NCBI GenBank assembly: GCA_963730225.1
Contig: CAVSQX010000001.1
Coordinates: 1,364,001-1,428,000, forward strand
Direction: 5' to 3'
Source of the DNA: CAVSQX01 sp963730225
Lineage (GTDB): Bacteria; Planctomycetota; Phycisphaerae; Tepidisphaerales; Tepidisphaeraceae
DNA: 64,000 nucleotides
This document shows positions 1-7,920 of the stretch, one piece after another. Each line of letters begins with the position of its first letter. Position 1 is the first letter of the stretch. A model generated the notes under the pieces. That model saw only the letters and a list, made by a program, of their open reading frames with translations, ran no database searches and was not told the DNA's origin. A program made the position numbers and the translations under genes.

Positions 1-647
1 GAACCGAGTTTTCCCGCCGGCGTGCATAAAACATCCACGGTCGATGCGAACCCGTCGCCGGCGCCGGCCTGGTAGCGAAAACGATTCTGGTCGGCGCCCT
101 TCTGGGTGAACTGCATCAGCGTGGTAAGCAGATTCGCGGTTTTTTCGTAGCCTTCCTCGGCCAGCGTGACGCTGTGAAACCCACGAATGGCAAATTCAGC
201 CGGCACAGCCCCGGCGCTTTGGGGCTGGCCCTTTGGTGAAGCGCTCTCGATCAGTTCCAGTTGTAATCCGTCCGGATCGGTGAGTTGGAGGACGCGCTCG
301 CCGAATCGTTCCGCGGAAATGGCGAATTGAGAACCATTTTTTTGAAGCCGCTCTGACCAGAACTCCAGCGACCGTGCCGGCACCGAGAAGGACGTGGTGG
401 CGACCTGCGGAGCGCCGATAAGTCCGCGGTAGGCTCCGGGCCATGCGAAGAAAGTCAGAATGGTTCCCGGCCGCCCCAGCTCGTCGCCGTAATACAAGTG
501 GTAACTGCCGGGATCATCGAAGTTGACCGTTTGCTTCACCAGCCGCAGTCCCAGGACGCCGCTGTAAAAGTCGACGTTCTTCTGCGCGTCGGAGGTGATG
601 GCGGTGATGTGGTGAATTCCCGAAATGGATTTTTCCGTAGTGGTCAC
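1..647 (-). CDS. Ring-cleaving dioxygenase, MhqO/MhqE-like (VOC superfamily), 3' end cut by window edge
   Basis: Reading the minus strand from a GTG at 647 gives an uninterrupted 215-codon frame to the window edge, so the C-terminus is missing. The N-terminus (SISGIHHITAIT, with His12/His13) and the following FYSGVLGLRLVKQTVNFDDP and YHLYYGDE are typical of the glyoxalase/bleomycin-resistance fold dioxygenases of the MhqO/MhqE/MhqA group, which open hydroquinone or catechol rings and protect against quinones. A GAGGA box lies about 6 nt before the GTG, and no ATG fits the family start. It begins 7 nt after the stop of the upstream hydrolase, so the two are probably co-transcribed. In Bacillus mhqE and mhqD are also paired. 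Family assignment is firm; the exact substrate is not known. Confidence 0.82.
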   Translation of the reverse strand, partial: MTTTEKSISGIHHITAITSDAQKNVDFYSGVLGLRLVKQTVNFDDPGSYHLYYGDELGRPGTILTFFAWPGAYRGLIGAPQVATTSFSVPARSLEFWSERLQKNGSQFAISAERFGERVLQLTDPDGLQLELIESASPKGQPQSAGAVPAEFAIRGFHSVTLAEEGYEKTANLLTTLMQFTQKGADQNRFRYQAGAGDGFASTVDVLCTPAGKLG

Positions 648-654
648 GATTTCC

Positions 655-1310
655 TCAGCTTGGGCGCTCGACTCGATTATCACGATTGGGCGCGAGGCGC
701 ATAATCAGTTGCCGGCACATATCCAGCTCGTCCTGGTTGATGGTGTGCCCCATTCCCGGATAACGACGTAGTTCGACCGATGCGCCCATGGACGAAAGCA
801 CATCCCTGGTTTCAAGCACCCGGGCGAAAGGAACATGCGGATCGGGATCGCTGGCGCCCAGAAAAACGGGCGTTCCGGCGAGTTTTCCGGGGTAATTTCG
901 TGGCGTGCCGCCGGGCCCGATCAAGCCGCCGGTGAGTCCGACGATTGCGCCGTATCGCCGCGGAAATCGAGCGGCGAATTCAACGGTCAGACAAGCGCCT
1001 TGCGAAAATCCCAGCACAACAATCCGCTCGGCTGACAATTTGCGTGAGATCAAATCATTCACCAGCGATTCCAGTTGGGCAAGCGAATCGTCGAGATACG
1101 GCTGATTCGACTGCAACGGAGCAAGGAAGGAGCGCGGATACCACGTTTGGCCGGCGCGCTTGGAGCGATGGCCGCGCACCACGGCGCTTCCAGTTGTTCA
1201 TACAATTCGAGCATATCCTCCGCCGCCGCGCCGCGACCGTGAACAAGCACGAGGCCCGCCTGCGCGTCTTCAATCGGCGGCCCTGCGAACAGCGTTGTGC
1301 GATGCTGCAT
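655..1310 (-). pseudogene. Alpha/beta hydrolase, MhqD-like phospholipase/carboxylesterase family (frameshifted)
   Basis: Two overlapping minus-strand frames together make one serine hydrolase of about 218 residues. The first half starts at ATG 1310 (MQHRTTLFAGPP) and carries the oxyanion segment LVLVHGRGAAAEDML. The second half (ending 655) carries the nucleophile elbow GFSQG, the Asp loop GASDPDPH and the His loop GMGHT. The frame breaks near 1150, where SAPAKRG should read SAPGQTWYPRS; one extra G in a GG run restores it. An earlier ATG at 1451 overlaps the upstream stop (ATGA) but adds 47 residues unlike the family. It sits 7 nt before the MhqO-like dioxygenase, and together they suggest quinone or aromatic detoxification. 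The break may be a sequencing error rather than decay, since both halves are otherwise intact. Confidence 0.78.
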
Positions 1311-1447
1311 CGTTTGACCCAGGCTCACGCGAAGTGTAGGCGCGCTGCGCCGAACTTCCGCGGACTTATCTGAATACGTTGAGCGCGGCAGGTTATTTAG
1401 CACCAGAGCGCCGCGGATTCCGCAGCCGAGGGCCGCCGGATCGCACT

Positions 1448-2533
1448 TCATGTCGGAACTGGAAATCTCACCGGCGCTCGATCCCGTTGTGACTGGTAGA
1501 TTGCGGTGAAAAGTTCGACGGTTCTTCTGCCGTCTTCCGCGGTGACCAGCGGCGGACGATTTTCGACAATCGCGGCAAGAAAATCTTGAATTTGCAACTT
1601 GTGGTAATGTTCCATCGGGTTGATGCGGGCGAAGAATTCCGCGTCCTCTTTCTGCCAGGCAGCGCGAAGTTCGCCTTGGCCGGGGATTGTCCAGACGTCG
1701 TTGAAGGGAGGCTCGGCAATGCCGGAAACCCCGGCGATGAACATCGCGCCGCCGTCAGTCTGCACGCCCACGGTTGACCCGTTGCCGCCGTGGATTTGGA
1801 CTCTTCCGTGCAGCGCGGGATTCTGGGAATTGCTGACAACAATCTGGCCCAGGCCGCCGCTGCGGAACCGAAGGATCGCGACTGCGGTGTCCTCGACTTC
1901 AATGTACGGATGATTCAAGTTGGCCCAGTAGCCGCACAGCTCGGCAACCGGGCCCATGTACCAGAGAAGAAGATCGAGCTGATGCGGGGCCTGATTCACG
2001 AGAACTCCGCCCCCTTCGCCGGACCAGGAGCCGCGCCAGGGGTCGCTGGCGTAATATTTTTCATCCCGCCAGCCGTACATGGCGACGGATCCGAGGATCG
2101 GCCGGCCGATTTTTCCCAGGTCGATCGCGGTGCGAATCCGTTGACAGGGCGCGTAAAAGCGTCTCTGGGAAACCACGCCCAATGTGACACCCGTTTCGCG
2201 CGCCGCGGTGATCATTCGATCGCAATCCACCAGAGACGAAGCGAGCGGTTTTTCCACAAGGACATGCACGCCGCGACGCGCAGCCGCCACGGCCGGATCG
2301 GCGTGCCCGGGATGCGGCGTGCAAATGCAGACGGCCTCGACGCCGGATTCATCGAGCATCCTTTCCACGTCACCGAATCCGCGAACGTTGTATTTCGCGG
2401 CGAATCTCGATCCTCTTTCCGGCGTCGATCCGCTAACGGCGGTGAACTGCGATTCGGGCAGCGACGCCAATGCGGCGGCGTGCAGATCGGCCACCTTGCC
2501 ACATCCGATCAGACCAGTTCTGATGCGTCTCAC
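1448..2533 (-). CDS. Gfo/Idh/MocA family NAD(P)-dependent oxidoreductase
   Basis: A 361-residue protein with an N-terminal Rossmann segment (TGLIGCGKVADLHAAAL, residues ~6-22), the CTPHPGHAD loop, and the EKPLA motif near residue 95 that marks this family. The C-terminal half has the mixed beta-sheet substrate domain (WRDEKYY, GGGVLVNQAPHQLDLLLW). Members oxidise or reduce sugars, inositols and sugar acids in the cytoplasm. It lies in the sugar-acid operon between the Zn-dependent dehydrogenase and the hydrolase, with its stop overlapping a possible hydrolase start (ATGA at 1448-1451). A role as aldose or sugar-acid dehydrogenase feeding the xylonate dehydratase is plausible from context only. 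Confidence 0.85.
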   Translation of the reverse strand: MRRIRTGLIGCGKVADLHAAALASLPESQFTAVSGSTPERGSRFAAKYNVRGFGDVERMLDESGVEAVCICTPHPGHADPAVAAARRGVHVLVEKPLASSLVDCDRMITAARETGVTLGVVSQRRFYAPCQRIRTAIDLGKIGRPILGSVAMYGWRDEKYYASDPWRGSWSGEGGGVLVNQAPHQLDLLLWYMGPVAELCGYWANLNHPYIEVEDTAVAILRFRSGGLGQIVVSNSQNPALHGRVQIHGGNGSTVGVQTDGGAMFIAGVSGIAEPPFNDVWTIPGQGELRAAWQKEDAEFFARINPMEHYHKLQIQDFLAAIVENRPPLVTAEDGRRTVELFTAIYQSQRDRAPVRFPVPT

Positions 2534-2546
2534 TGCGAATCTCCGA

Positions 2547-3571
2547 CTACGGCTTCAAGATCACTTTCATGAGCCCCGGCTCGCGAGAATAAAGACGGCT
2601 GAACCAACGGGGCCCTTCTCCCAGCGGCGCGGCCGCGCTGATAAGCGGCCGCACGTCGATCTTGCGCTGCGCCATCAACTCAAGGCATCGCGGATATTCT
2701 CCGGACGATGCGCACGACGCCAGCAGCGAAAGCTCACGCGTCACGACCATTTGGAGCGGAATCTCGACTTGCGGTGAAATGTTGCCGACGAGCACCACCG
2801 CCGCACCCTTGCGGGCAGCGCCGATGGCCGTGCGCATCGAGGCGGAAACACCGACGGCATCAAACGCCACCTGCGCGCCGCCATGGGTAAGCTGCTGAAT
2901 CCTGGCGAGCAGATCCGGCGAAGCAGCGCTGAGGGCATGATCGGCGCCGAATTGTTTGGCGCGTTCGAGGCGGCTTTCGTCGAGATCGACAGCGATCAGC
3001 GTGGCACTGCCGGCCGCGCGAGATGCCTGGATAATCAGTTGCCCGATCATGCCCGCGCCAACGACCAGGGTGATCGCCGATTCAACGTGAGTCCGCCCGA
3101 CGGCATGGACGGCGATGGAGACGGCTTCGACCATTGCGGCCTCATCGAACTCCATCGTGTCCGGCAACCGATAGGCGATTCGCTCTGGAATCGCCACGAA
3201 CTGCGCGAAACAGCCATTCTGTCGATATTCACCGCAGGAGACGCCCAATACTCGCCGGTGATCGCACAGATTGATTCTTCCCGCGCGGCAAAAATCGCAC
3301 TGGCCGCAGTAGATTGTGGAGTCGAAGGTGATGCGATCTCCGGCCCGAAAACGCTGCACGCCGGGGCCGATTTGCTCGATCACGCCGGCAGCTTCGTGAC
3401 CCATGATGATGGGGGAATGCGCCGTCCCGTGCTTCCGTCGTAGCCGTGGACGTCGCTTCCGCAGATTCCGCAGGACTTCACGCGGACGAGAAGTTCGCCC
3501 GCGCCGGGGGAAGGCGTGGGCAGGTCGGTCAACTCAAGCGTTTTTTTGTCGACCAGAAGCAGCGCGTTCAT
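2547..3571 (-). pseudogene. Zinc-dependent alcohol/polyol dehydrogenase (MDR family), frameshifted
   Basis: The two parts form one medium-chain dehydrogenase of about 341 residues. Part one (ATG 3571, MNALLLVDKKTLELTD) contains the catalytic zinc ligand segment CGICGSDVHGYDG. Part two contains GHEAAGVIEQIG, the four-cysteine structural zinc loop (CGQCDFCRAGRINLC) and the NAD-binding VVGAGMIGQL. The frame is lost at a run of five G (plus strand 3411-3415), where a sixth restores the family sequence RIPPIIMGHEAAG. An AAGGG box precedes the ATG. It resembles sorbitol/threonine/galactitol dehydrogenase-type enzymes, and within this operon it probably oxidises a sugar, sugar acid or aldehyde intermediate. 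A homopolymer error is the simplest explanation of the break. Confidence 0.8.
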
Positions 3572-3602
3572 AGTGCCCTTCAAACGTGCCTTTTCCGACG
3601 GA

Positions 3603-4430
3603 TCATCGAACTTGGTTTACCAATGTCCCGATCGGCGCAATGGTGATCGCCACCTCATCGCCCGACCACAACGTGAACGAATCCGGCGGGACGATGCCGG
3701 TGCCGGTCATCAGAAAACACCCGGCCGGGAACGAGCACTCCCGGAAAAGATATTCCGCCAGCGAAGGCAATTCCCGTTTGATGCGCGAAATCACGGTCCG
3801 GCCGGCGAACACCTGAACGCCGCCTCGGCGAATTTCGATTTCGATCGCCGTATCACTCGGCAGCGGCGCGTCCGCCAACAACACGCAAGGTCCCAGCGCC
3901 GCCGAGCCATCGTACACCTTGGCTTGTGGAAGATAGAGCGGGTTTTCGCCTTCGATGTCGCGCGAGCTTATGTCGTTGCCGATGGTGTATCCGGTGATGC
4001 GGCCGGTGGCGGAGATGAGCAGCGTTAATTCCGGTTCAGGAACGTTCCAGCGCGAGTCCCTGCGAATGCGAATCGGCTGGCCCGGTCCCGCGACGCGATG
4101 AGCCGACGCCTTGTAGAACAATTCCGGGCGCTCCGCGGAGTAAACCCGATCGTAGAACTCGCCGCCACCGGAGGATTTGGATTCTTCCATCCGCGCGTCC
4201 TTGCTGCGTGTGTAAGTGACACCGGCGGCCCAGATTTCCTGGCCTTCGATCGGAGCCAGTGGCTGCTCGGGTTCGTTCACTTTCAGCTGGTCTCCGCCGG
4301 CGATGCGGGCTTGCAGATACGGCAGAATGTCAGGTCTGGCCAGCAACTCATCCCAGGTCGCGGCGGTGATGCGATAAAAATTGCCGGCATGACCGACGAT
4401 TGGTCCGTCGCTGGTTCGGAAGAGTTTCAT
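3603..4430 (-). CDS. FAH-family 2-keto-3-deoxy-D-xylonate/arabinonate dehydratase (KdxD/KdaD-like)
   Basis: A 275-residue fumarylacetoacetate hydrolase-fold protein. It has WAAGVTYTRSKDARMEES, the YDRVYSAERPELFYKA stretch, the acidic metal-site motif VPEPELTL and GYTIGNDISSRDIEGENP. These match the subgroup that dehydrates 2-keto-3-deoxy-pentonates to 2-oxoglutarate semialdehyde, the second step of the Weimberg pathway, rather than true fumarylacetoacetases. Its start overlaps the stop of the xylonate dehydratase gene by 4 nt (ATGA, 4427-4430), so translation is likely coupled and the product of one enzyme is the substrate of the other. Subgroup assignment is from recognised motifs plus context. 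A 2-oxoglutarate semialdehyde dehydrogenase was not seen in the window. Confidence 0.8.
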   Translation of the reverse strand: MKLFRTSDGPIVGHAGNFYRITAATWDELLARPDILPYLQARIAGGDQLKVNEPEQPLAPIEGQEIWAAGVTYTRSKDARMEESKSSGGGEFYDRVYSAERPELFYKASAHRVAGPGQPIRIRRDSRWNVPEPELTLLISATGRITGYTIGNDISSRDIEGENPLYLPQAKVYDGSAALGPCVLLADAPLPSDTAIEIEIRRGGVQVFAGRTVISRIKRELPSLAEYLFRECSFPAGCFLMTGTGIVPPDSFTLWSGDEVAITIAPIGTLVNQVR

Positions 4431-6434
4431 CCGGGCGTCAGTTTCTCGATGATAGACTCGGGATCATAAACGCACCCGCCCCAGACGCCGCCGCTGGCGC
4501 TTTGCAGGGCGGCCCAGAGCCGGGTGTCGGCGGGAAGCCGCGGATCGGCCGACAAATCCGGCCGCGGCGAACGGCTGGCCAGAATGCGTGCGCCTTCGTC
4601 GGGAACAAATTCTCGGCCAGCCGCGCCGACCAGATCGATCGAGGCCTCCAGCGAGGTTTGGTCGATCACGATTTGTATGCGGTCGCCATCGAGCAGCTTT
4701 CCCACCGGCCCGCCGGCCAGCGCCTCGGGGCCGACGTGCCCGATGCATGCGCCGGTAGATACGCCGGAGAATCGGGCGTCGGTGATGACAGCGACGTGTT
4801 TGCCAAATTCCAGATGCTTCAGAGCGCTGGTGACCTGATAGATCTCCTCCATTCCCGCGCCGGCGGGGCCGCGGCAAATCAAAACCATGATGTCGCCGGC
4901 TTCAATCGTTTTTTGTTTGATGGCGGCGATGGCCGCGCGCTCCGTGGTGAAGACGCGGGCCGAACCGGTCATGCGAAAGACGCCGTCGGCGTCGACGACG
5001 CTGGGATCGATCGCCGTGCTTTTAATGACCGAGCCCTGCGGGGCGAGATTGCCGCGCGGAAAGCAAAGCGTGCGGGCCACGCCGCGCTGTCGGGCGGCAG
5101 AGGGACTGAAGATAACTTCGTCGGGGTTGATTCCGTCGCGCTCCGTGAGAATTTCTCTCATGCGATTGCGGCGATCGGAGTTCTGCCACCAGTCCAGCAT
5201 CGCCCCCAGCGGCTGGCCGACCGCGGTCAGGGCGTCCAGATCGAGCAAGCCAAGCTCTCGCAGATGCAGCATGACTTCGGGAACGCCGCCGGCGAGGAAA
5301 ACGCGCACGGTGGGATGGCCGACGGGGCCGTTGGGAAGCGCATCCACCAGGCGGGGTGTTGCGCGATTGACGTTGATCCAGTCTTGCACGGACGGGCGTG
5401 GGATACCGGCGGCGTGAGCGATGGCCGGGATGTGCAGCAGCAGATTCGTCGACCCGCCGAATGCGGCGTGAACCGTCATGGCGTTGCGAATCGCGCGGGG
5501 GGTGAGAACTTTGCCGATCGTAATTCCCCGTTGTTCCAGATTGATCAGAGCGCGGCTGGAACGCACGGCCATGTCGAGCCAAATCGGCTGGCCGGACGGG
5601 GACAGGGCCGAATGTGGCAGCGATAGACCAAGTGCTTCGCCAACCACTTGAGCGGTGGCGGCGGTGCCCAGGAATTGGCATCCACCTCCCGGCGAAGCGC
5701 AAGTGTGGCATGCGACATCGGCGGCTTCTTCCAGCGTGATCTTGCCGTGGGCGAAGCGTGCGCCCAACGATTGAATCTTTCCCGGCGTCTTCTCCTTGGG
5801 TTGGCGGGAGCGTGACGCCGCCGGGAACCAGCACGCAGGGCAAATCGCTCATCGCCGCCAACGCCATCATCATCGCCGGCAATCCCTTGTCGCAGGTGGC
5901 GACGCCCATCACTCCGCTGCGTCGCGGCAGCGAGCGGATCAAGCGACGAAAAACGATCGCGGCATCGTTGCGGTAGGCCAGGCTGTCCATCATGCCGGTC
6001 GTGCCCTGGGTGCGACCATCACAGGGATCAGTGCAGAATCCGGCGAATGGGATCGATCCGAGCCGGCGCAATTCCGCGGCGGCGGCACGAACCAGCAGGC
6101 TCACTTCCCAATGGCCGGTGTGGTAGCCCAGCGCGATGGGCCGGCCATCGTCGCCGCGGATTCCTCCGGACGTGCTGAGAATGAGAAATTCCTTTCGACC
6201 GAATTCCGAAGGATCCCAGCCCATGCCCGCGTCCTGGCTGAGGCCGAAAATATCGCCGCTGGCCCAATTCAAAAGCATCTCGCTGGTGAGCGGCAGTCGG
6301 CCGGCGGGGCCGGCGGCGTGAGTTTGAATGTCGTAGATTTCTCCGGCCTCGTGGCCGAGGATGTCATCCGGCGAAATCGGGCATCGGCTCTGGCATTTCG
6401 GCGGGTAGTGTATCGCAAGCACGGCAGATTTCAA
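4427..6434 (-). pseudogene. D-xylonate dehydratase, YjhG/YagF type (IlvD/Edd family), frameshifted
   Basis: The two frames (5022-6434 N-terminal, 4427-5767 C-terminal) give one protein of about 660 residues, close to the usual length of E. coli YjhG/YagF. The N-terminal part has GPAGRLPLTSEMLLNWASGDIFG and CTDPCDG plus VATCDKGLPAMMM. The C-terminal part has CASPGGGCQFLGTA, HAAFGGSTNLLLHI, ITDARFSG and WAALQSASGG. The cysteine motifs are the Fe-S ligands of this dehydratase family. The frame breaks at 5777-5779: GEDAGKDSIV should continue GEDAGKIQSLGARF, which needs one A fewer. The start is unclear: TTG 6434 or GTG 6422, both inside the end of the MFS gene. The enzyme converts D-xylonate (or a similar pentonate) to the 2-keto-3-deoxy acid, which suits the downstream KDX dehydratase. 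Confidence 0.85.
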
Positions 6435-7722
6435 GCGGCGAAGCTTCGGTAATCGTCACCGGAATCAGCCGCGGCGAGACGCAGTGGATGGCGGCGACCG
6501 AAATCAGGTAGGCCACGCTGGCGCAGAAGAACGGGCCGTAATAATTGTGCGTGTATTGAACCCAGTTGCCGGTGAACGCCTGGAAGAGGGCAGCGCCCAG
6601 GTAGCCGAAGGTTCCGCCCAAGCCAGCGATGGCGCCGACCATGCTTTTGGGAAACAGGTCGCTGCAAAGCGTGTAGTTGTTGGAGCTGTATCCCTGGTGG
6701 GCGGCGGTGGCCATTCCCAGGATCAGCACCGCGATCAAGAAACTGGTGATCGAGGGAAGAATCATCATCGGCAGCGCCAGCAGAGCCATCAGCAGCATCG
6801 CGGTTTTGCGGGAGCGGTTGACAGTGACGCCACGGTGGATCATGGCCGACGACAACCAACCGCCGCCAACGCTGCCCAGGTCCGCCATCAAGTAAATCGC
6901 CACGAGGGGCAAGCCGATGGTGGCCAGGCTCAGGTGATACGGCGGGCTGCTGAGGAACTTGGGAACCCAGGTCATGTAGAACCACCACATGGCATCAGTG
7001 AGAAATTTGCCCGCGACGAAAACCCAGGATTGGCGATAGCGCAGGGTTTGCCGCCAGGTCAGCCGGACAGTGGATTCCGCAGGATCACTTTGAATCAGCG
7101 CCAATTCCCGTGCATCGACGCGGGGATGTTCCTGCGGCGATCGGTAGAGTGGAATCCAAACACCAAGGAGCAGCCATCCCAGGGCCCCGGTTCCGATGAA
7201 GGCCCATTGCCAACCAAAGTTCAGGCTCAGCCACGGAACCAGCAGCGCGGCGATGATGGCCGCCATGTTGCACCCGGCGTTCACGAAACCAAACGCAAAA
7301 GCGCGCTGTTGCCGGGGGAACCATTCAGCGCACACCTTGGCGGCCGCCGGATAGCCGGGCGATTCACAGATGCCCAGTGCAGCGCGGAGAAGCGAGAAGC
7401 TGATCGCGCCGCGGCCCAGCGCGGTGAGCATCGCCGATATACTCCAGGCCGCCAGCGCCAAGGCGTAGCCGATTCGGGTGCCGATACCGTCCAGAAGCCA
7501 GCCGCATCCGAGTTGGCCCAGGGCGTAGGCTACGCCGAAGGCGGAGCCGATATAACCGTATTGTGCGTCGGTGATGTGATAGAGTTTTTGCAGGTCGGGC
7601 GCCAGGATGGCGATGACCAGACGGTCGATGTAGTTGATGGTGGTGCCGACACAGATCAGAGCGAGGATGACCCAGCGGAAACCGATTCGGGCTGGGCCGC
7701 GAGCCGGCGGCGCGAGTGGCAT
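6364..7722 (-). CDS. MFS transporter, hexuronate/aldonate (ExuT/ACS-like)
   Basis: A 452-residue inner-membrane protein with about 12 hydrophobic segments. It opens with GFRWVILALICVGTTINYIDR, the signature of the anion:cation symporter family that includes ExuT and GudP (NYIDR near residue 31). LLRAALGICESPGYPAAAKV and a long central loop (LYRSPQEHPRV) also fit. It is the first gene of the minus-strand sugar-acid operon and overlaps the xylonate dehydratase gene. A divergent pectinesterase-like gene starts 198 bp away. The likely substrates are hexuronates, aldonates or pentonates released from pectin or xylan. Family assignment is strong; the substrate is inferred from neighbours. Confidence 0.87.
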   Translation of the reverse strand: MPLAPPARGPARIGFRWVILALICVGTTINYIDRLVIAILAPDLQKLYHITDAQYGYIGSAFGVAYALGQLGCGWLLDGIGTRIGYALALAAWSISAMLTALGRGAISFSLLRAALGICESPGYPAAAKVCAEWFPRQQRAFAFGFVNAGCNMAAIIAALLVPWLSLNFGWQWAFIGTGALGWLLLGVWIPLYRSPQEHPRVDARELALIQSDPAESTVRLTWRQTLRYRQSWVFVAGKFLTDAMWWFYMTWVPKFLSSPPYHLSLATIGLPLVAIYLMADLGSVGGGWLSSAMIHRGVTVNRSRKTAMLLMALLALPMMILPSITSFLIAVLILGMATAAHQGYSSNNYTLCSDLFPKSMVGAIAGLGGTFGYLGAALFQAFTGNWVQYTHNYYGPFFCASVAYLISVAAIHCVSPRLIPVTITEASPLEICRACDTLPAEMPEPMPDFAG

Positions 7723-7920
7723 GGCATCGTTTTATCGAAAAGCCGGCGGAACGGGAAAAATCACCGCTGCGGCCGCCCAGCAAGCGACCAACGCATTTGT
7801 GGATTCCACCAGCGCAAAGTACAAATTGGAGTTGCCAGTCCCACTGACATGGCCAGGGACGCCGATGGCGTAGGCGTTCTTTTCTCAATTCAACCTGACG
7901 TACATCCCCAAGGAGCGCGC

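Noticed and set aside
6484..7920. Long in-frame extension upstream of the pectinesterase start
   Set aside because: It runs antisense through the MFS transporter and has a low-complexity, shadow-like protein sequence; the signal peptide and ribosome-binding site support ATG 7921.
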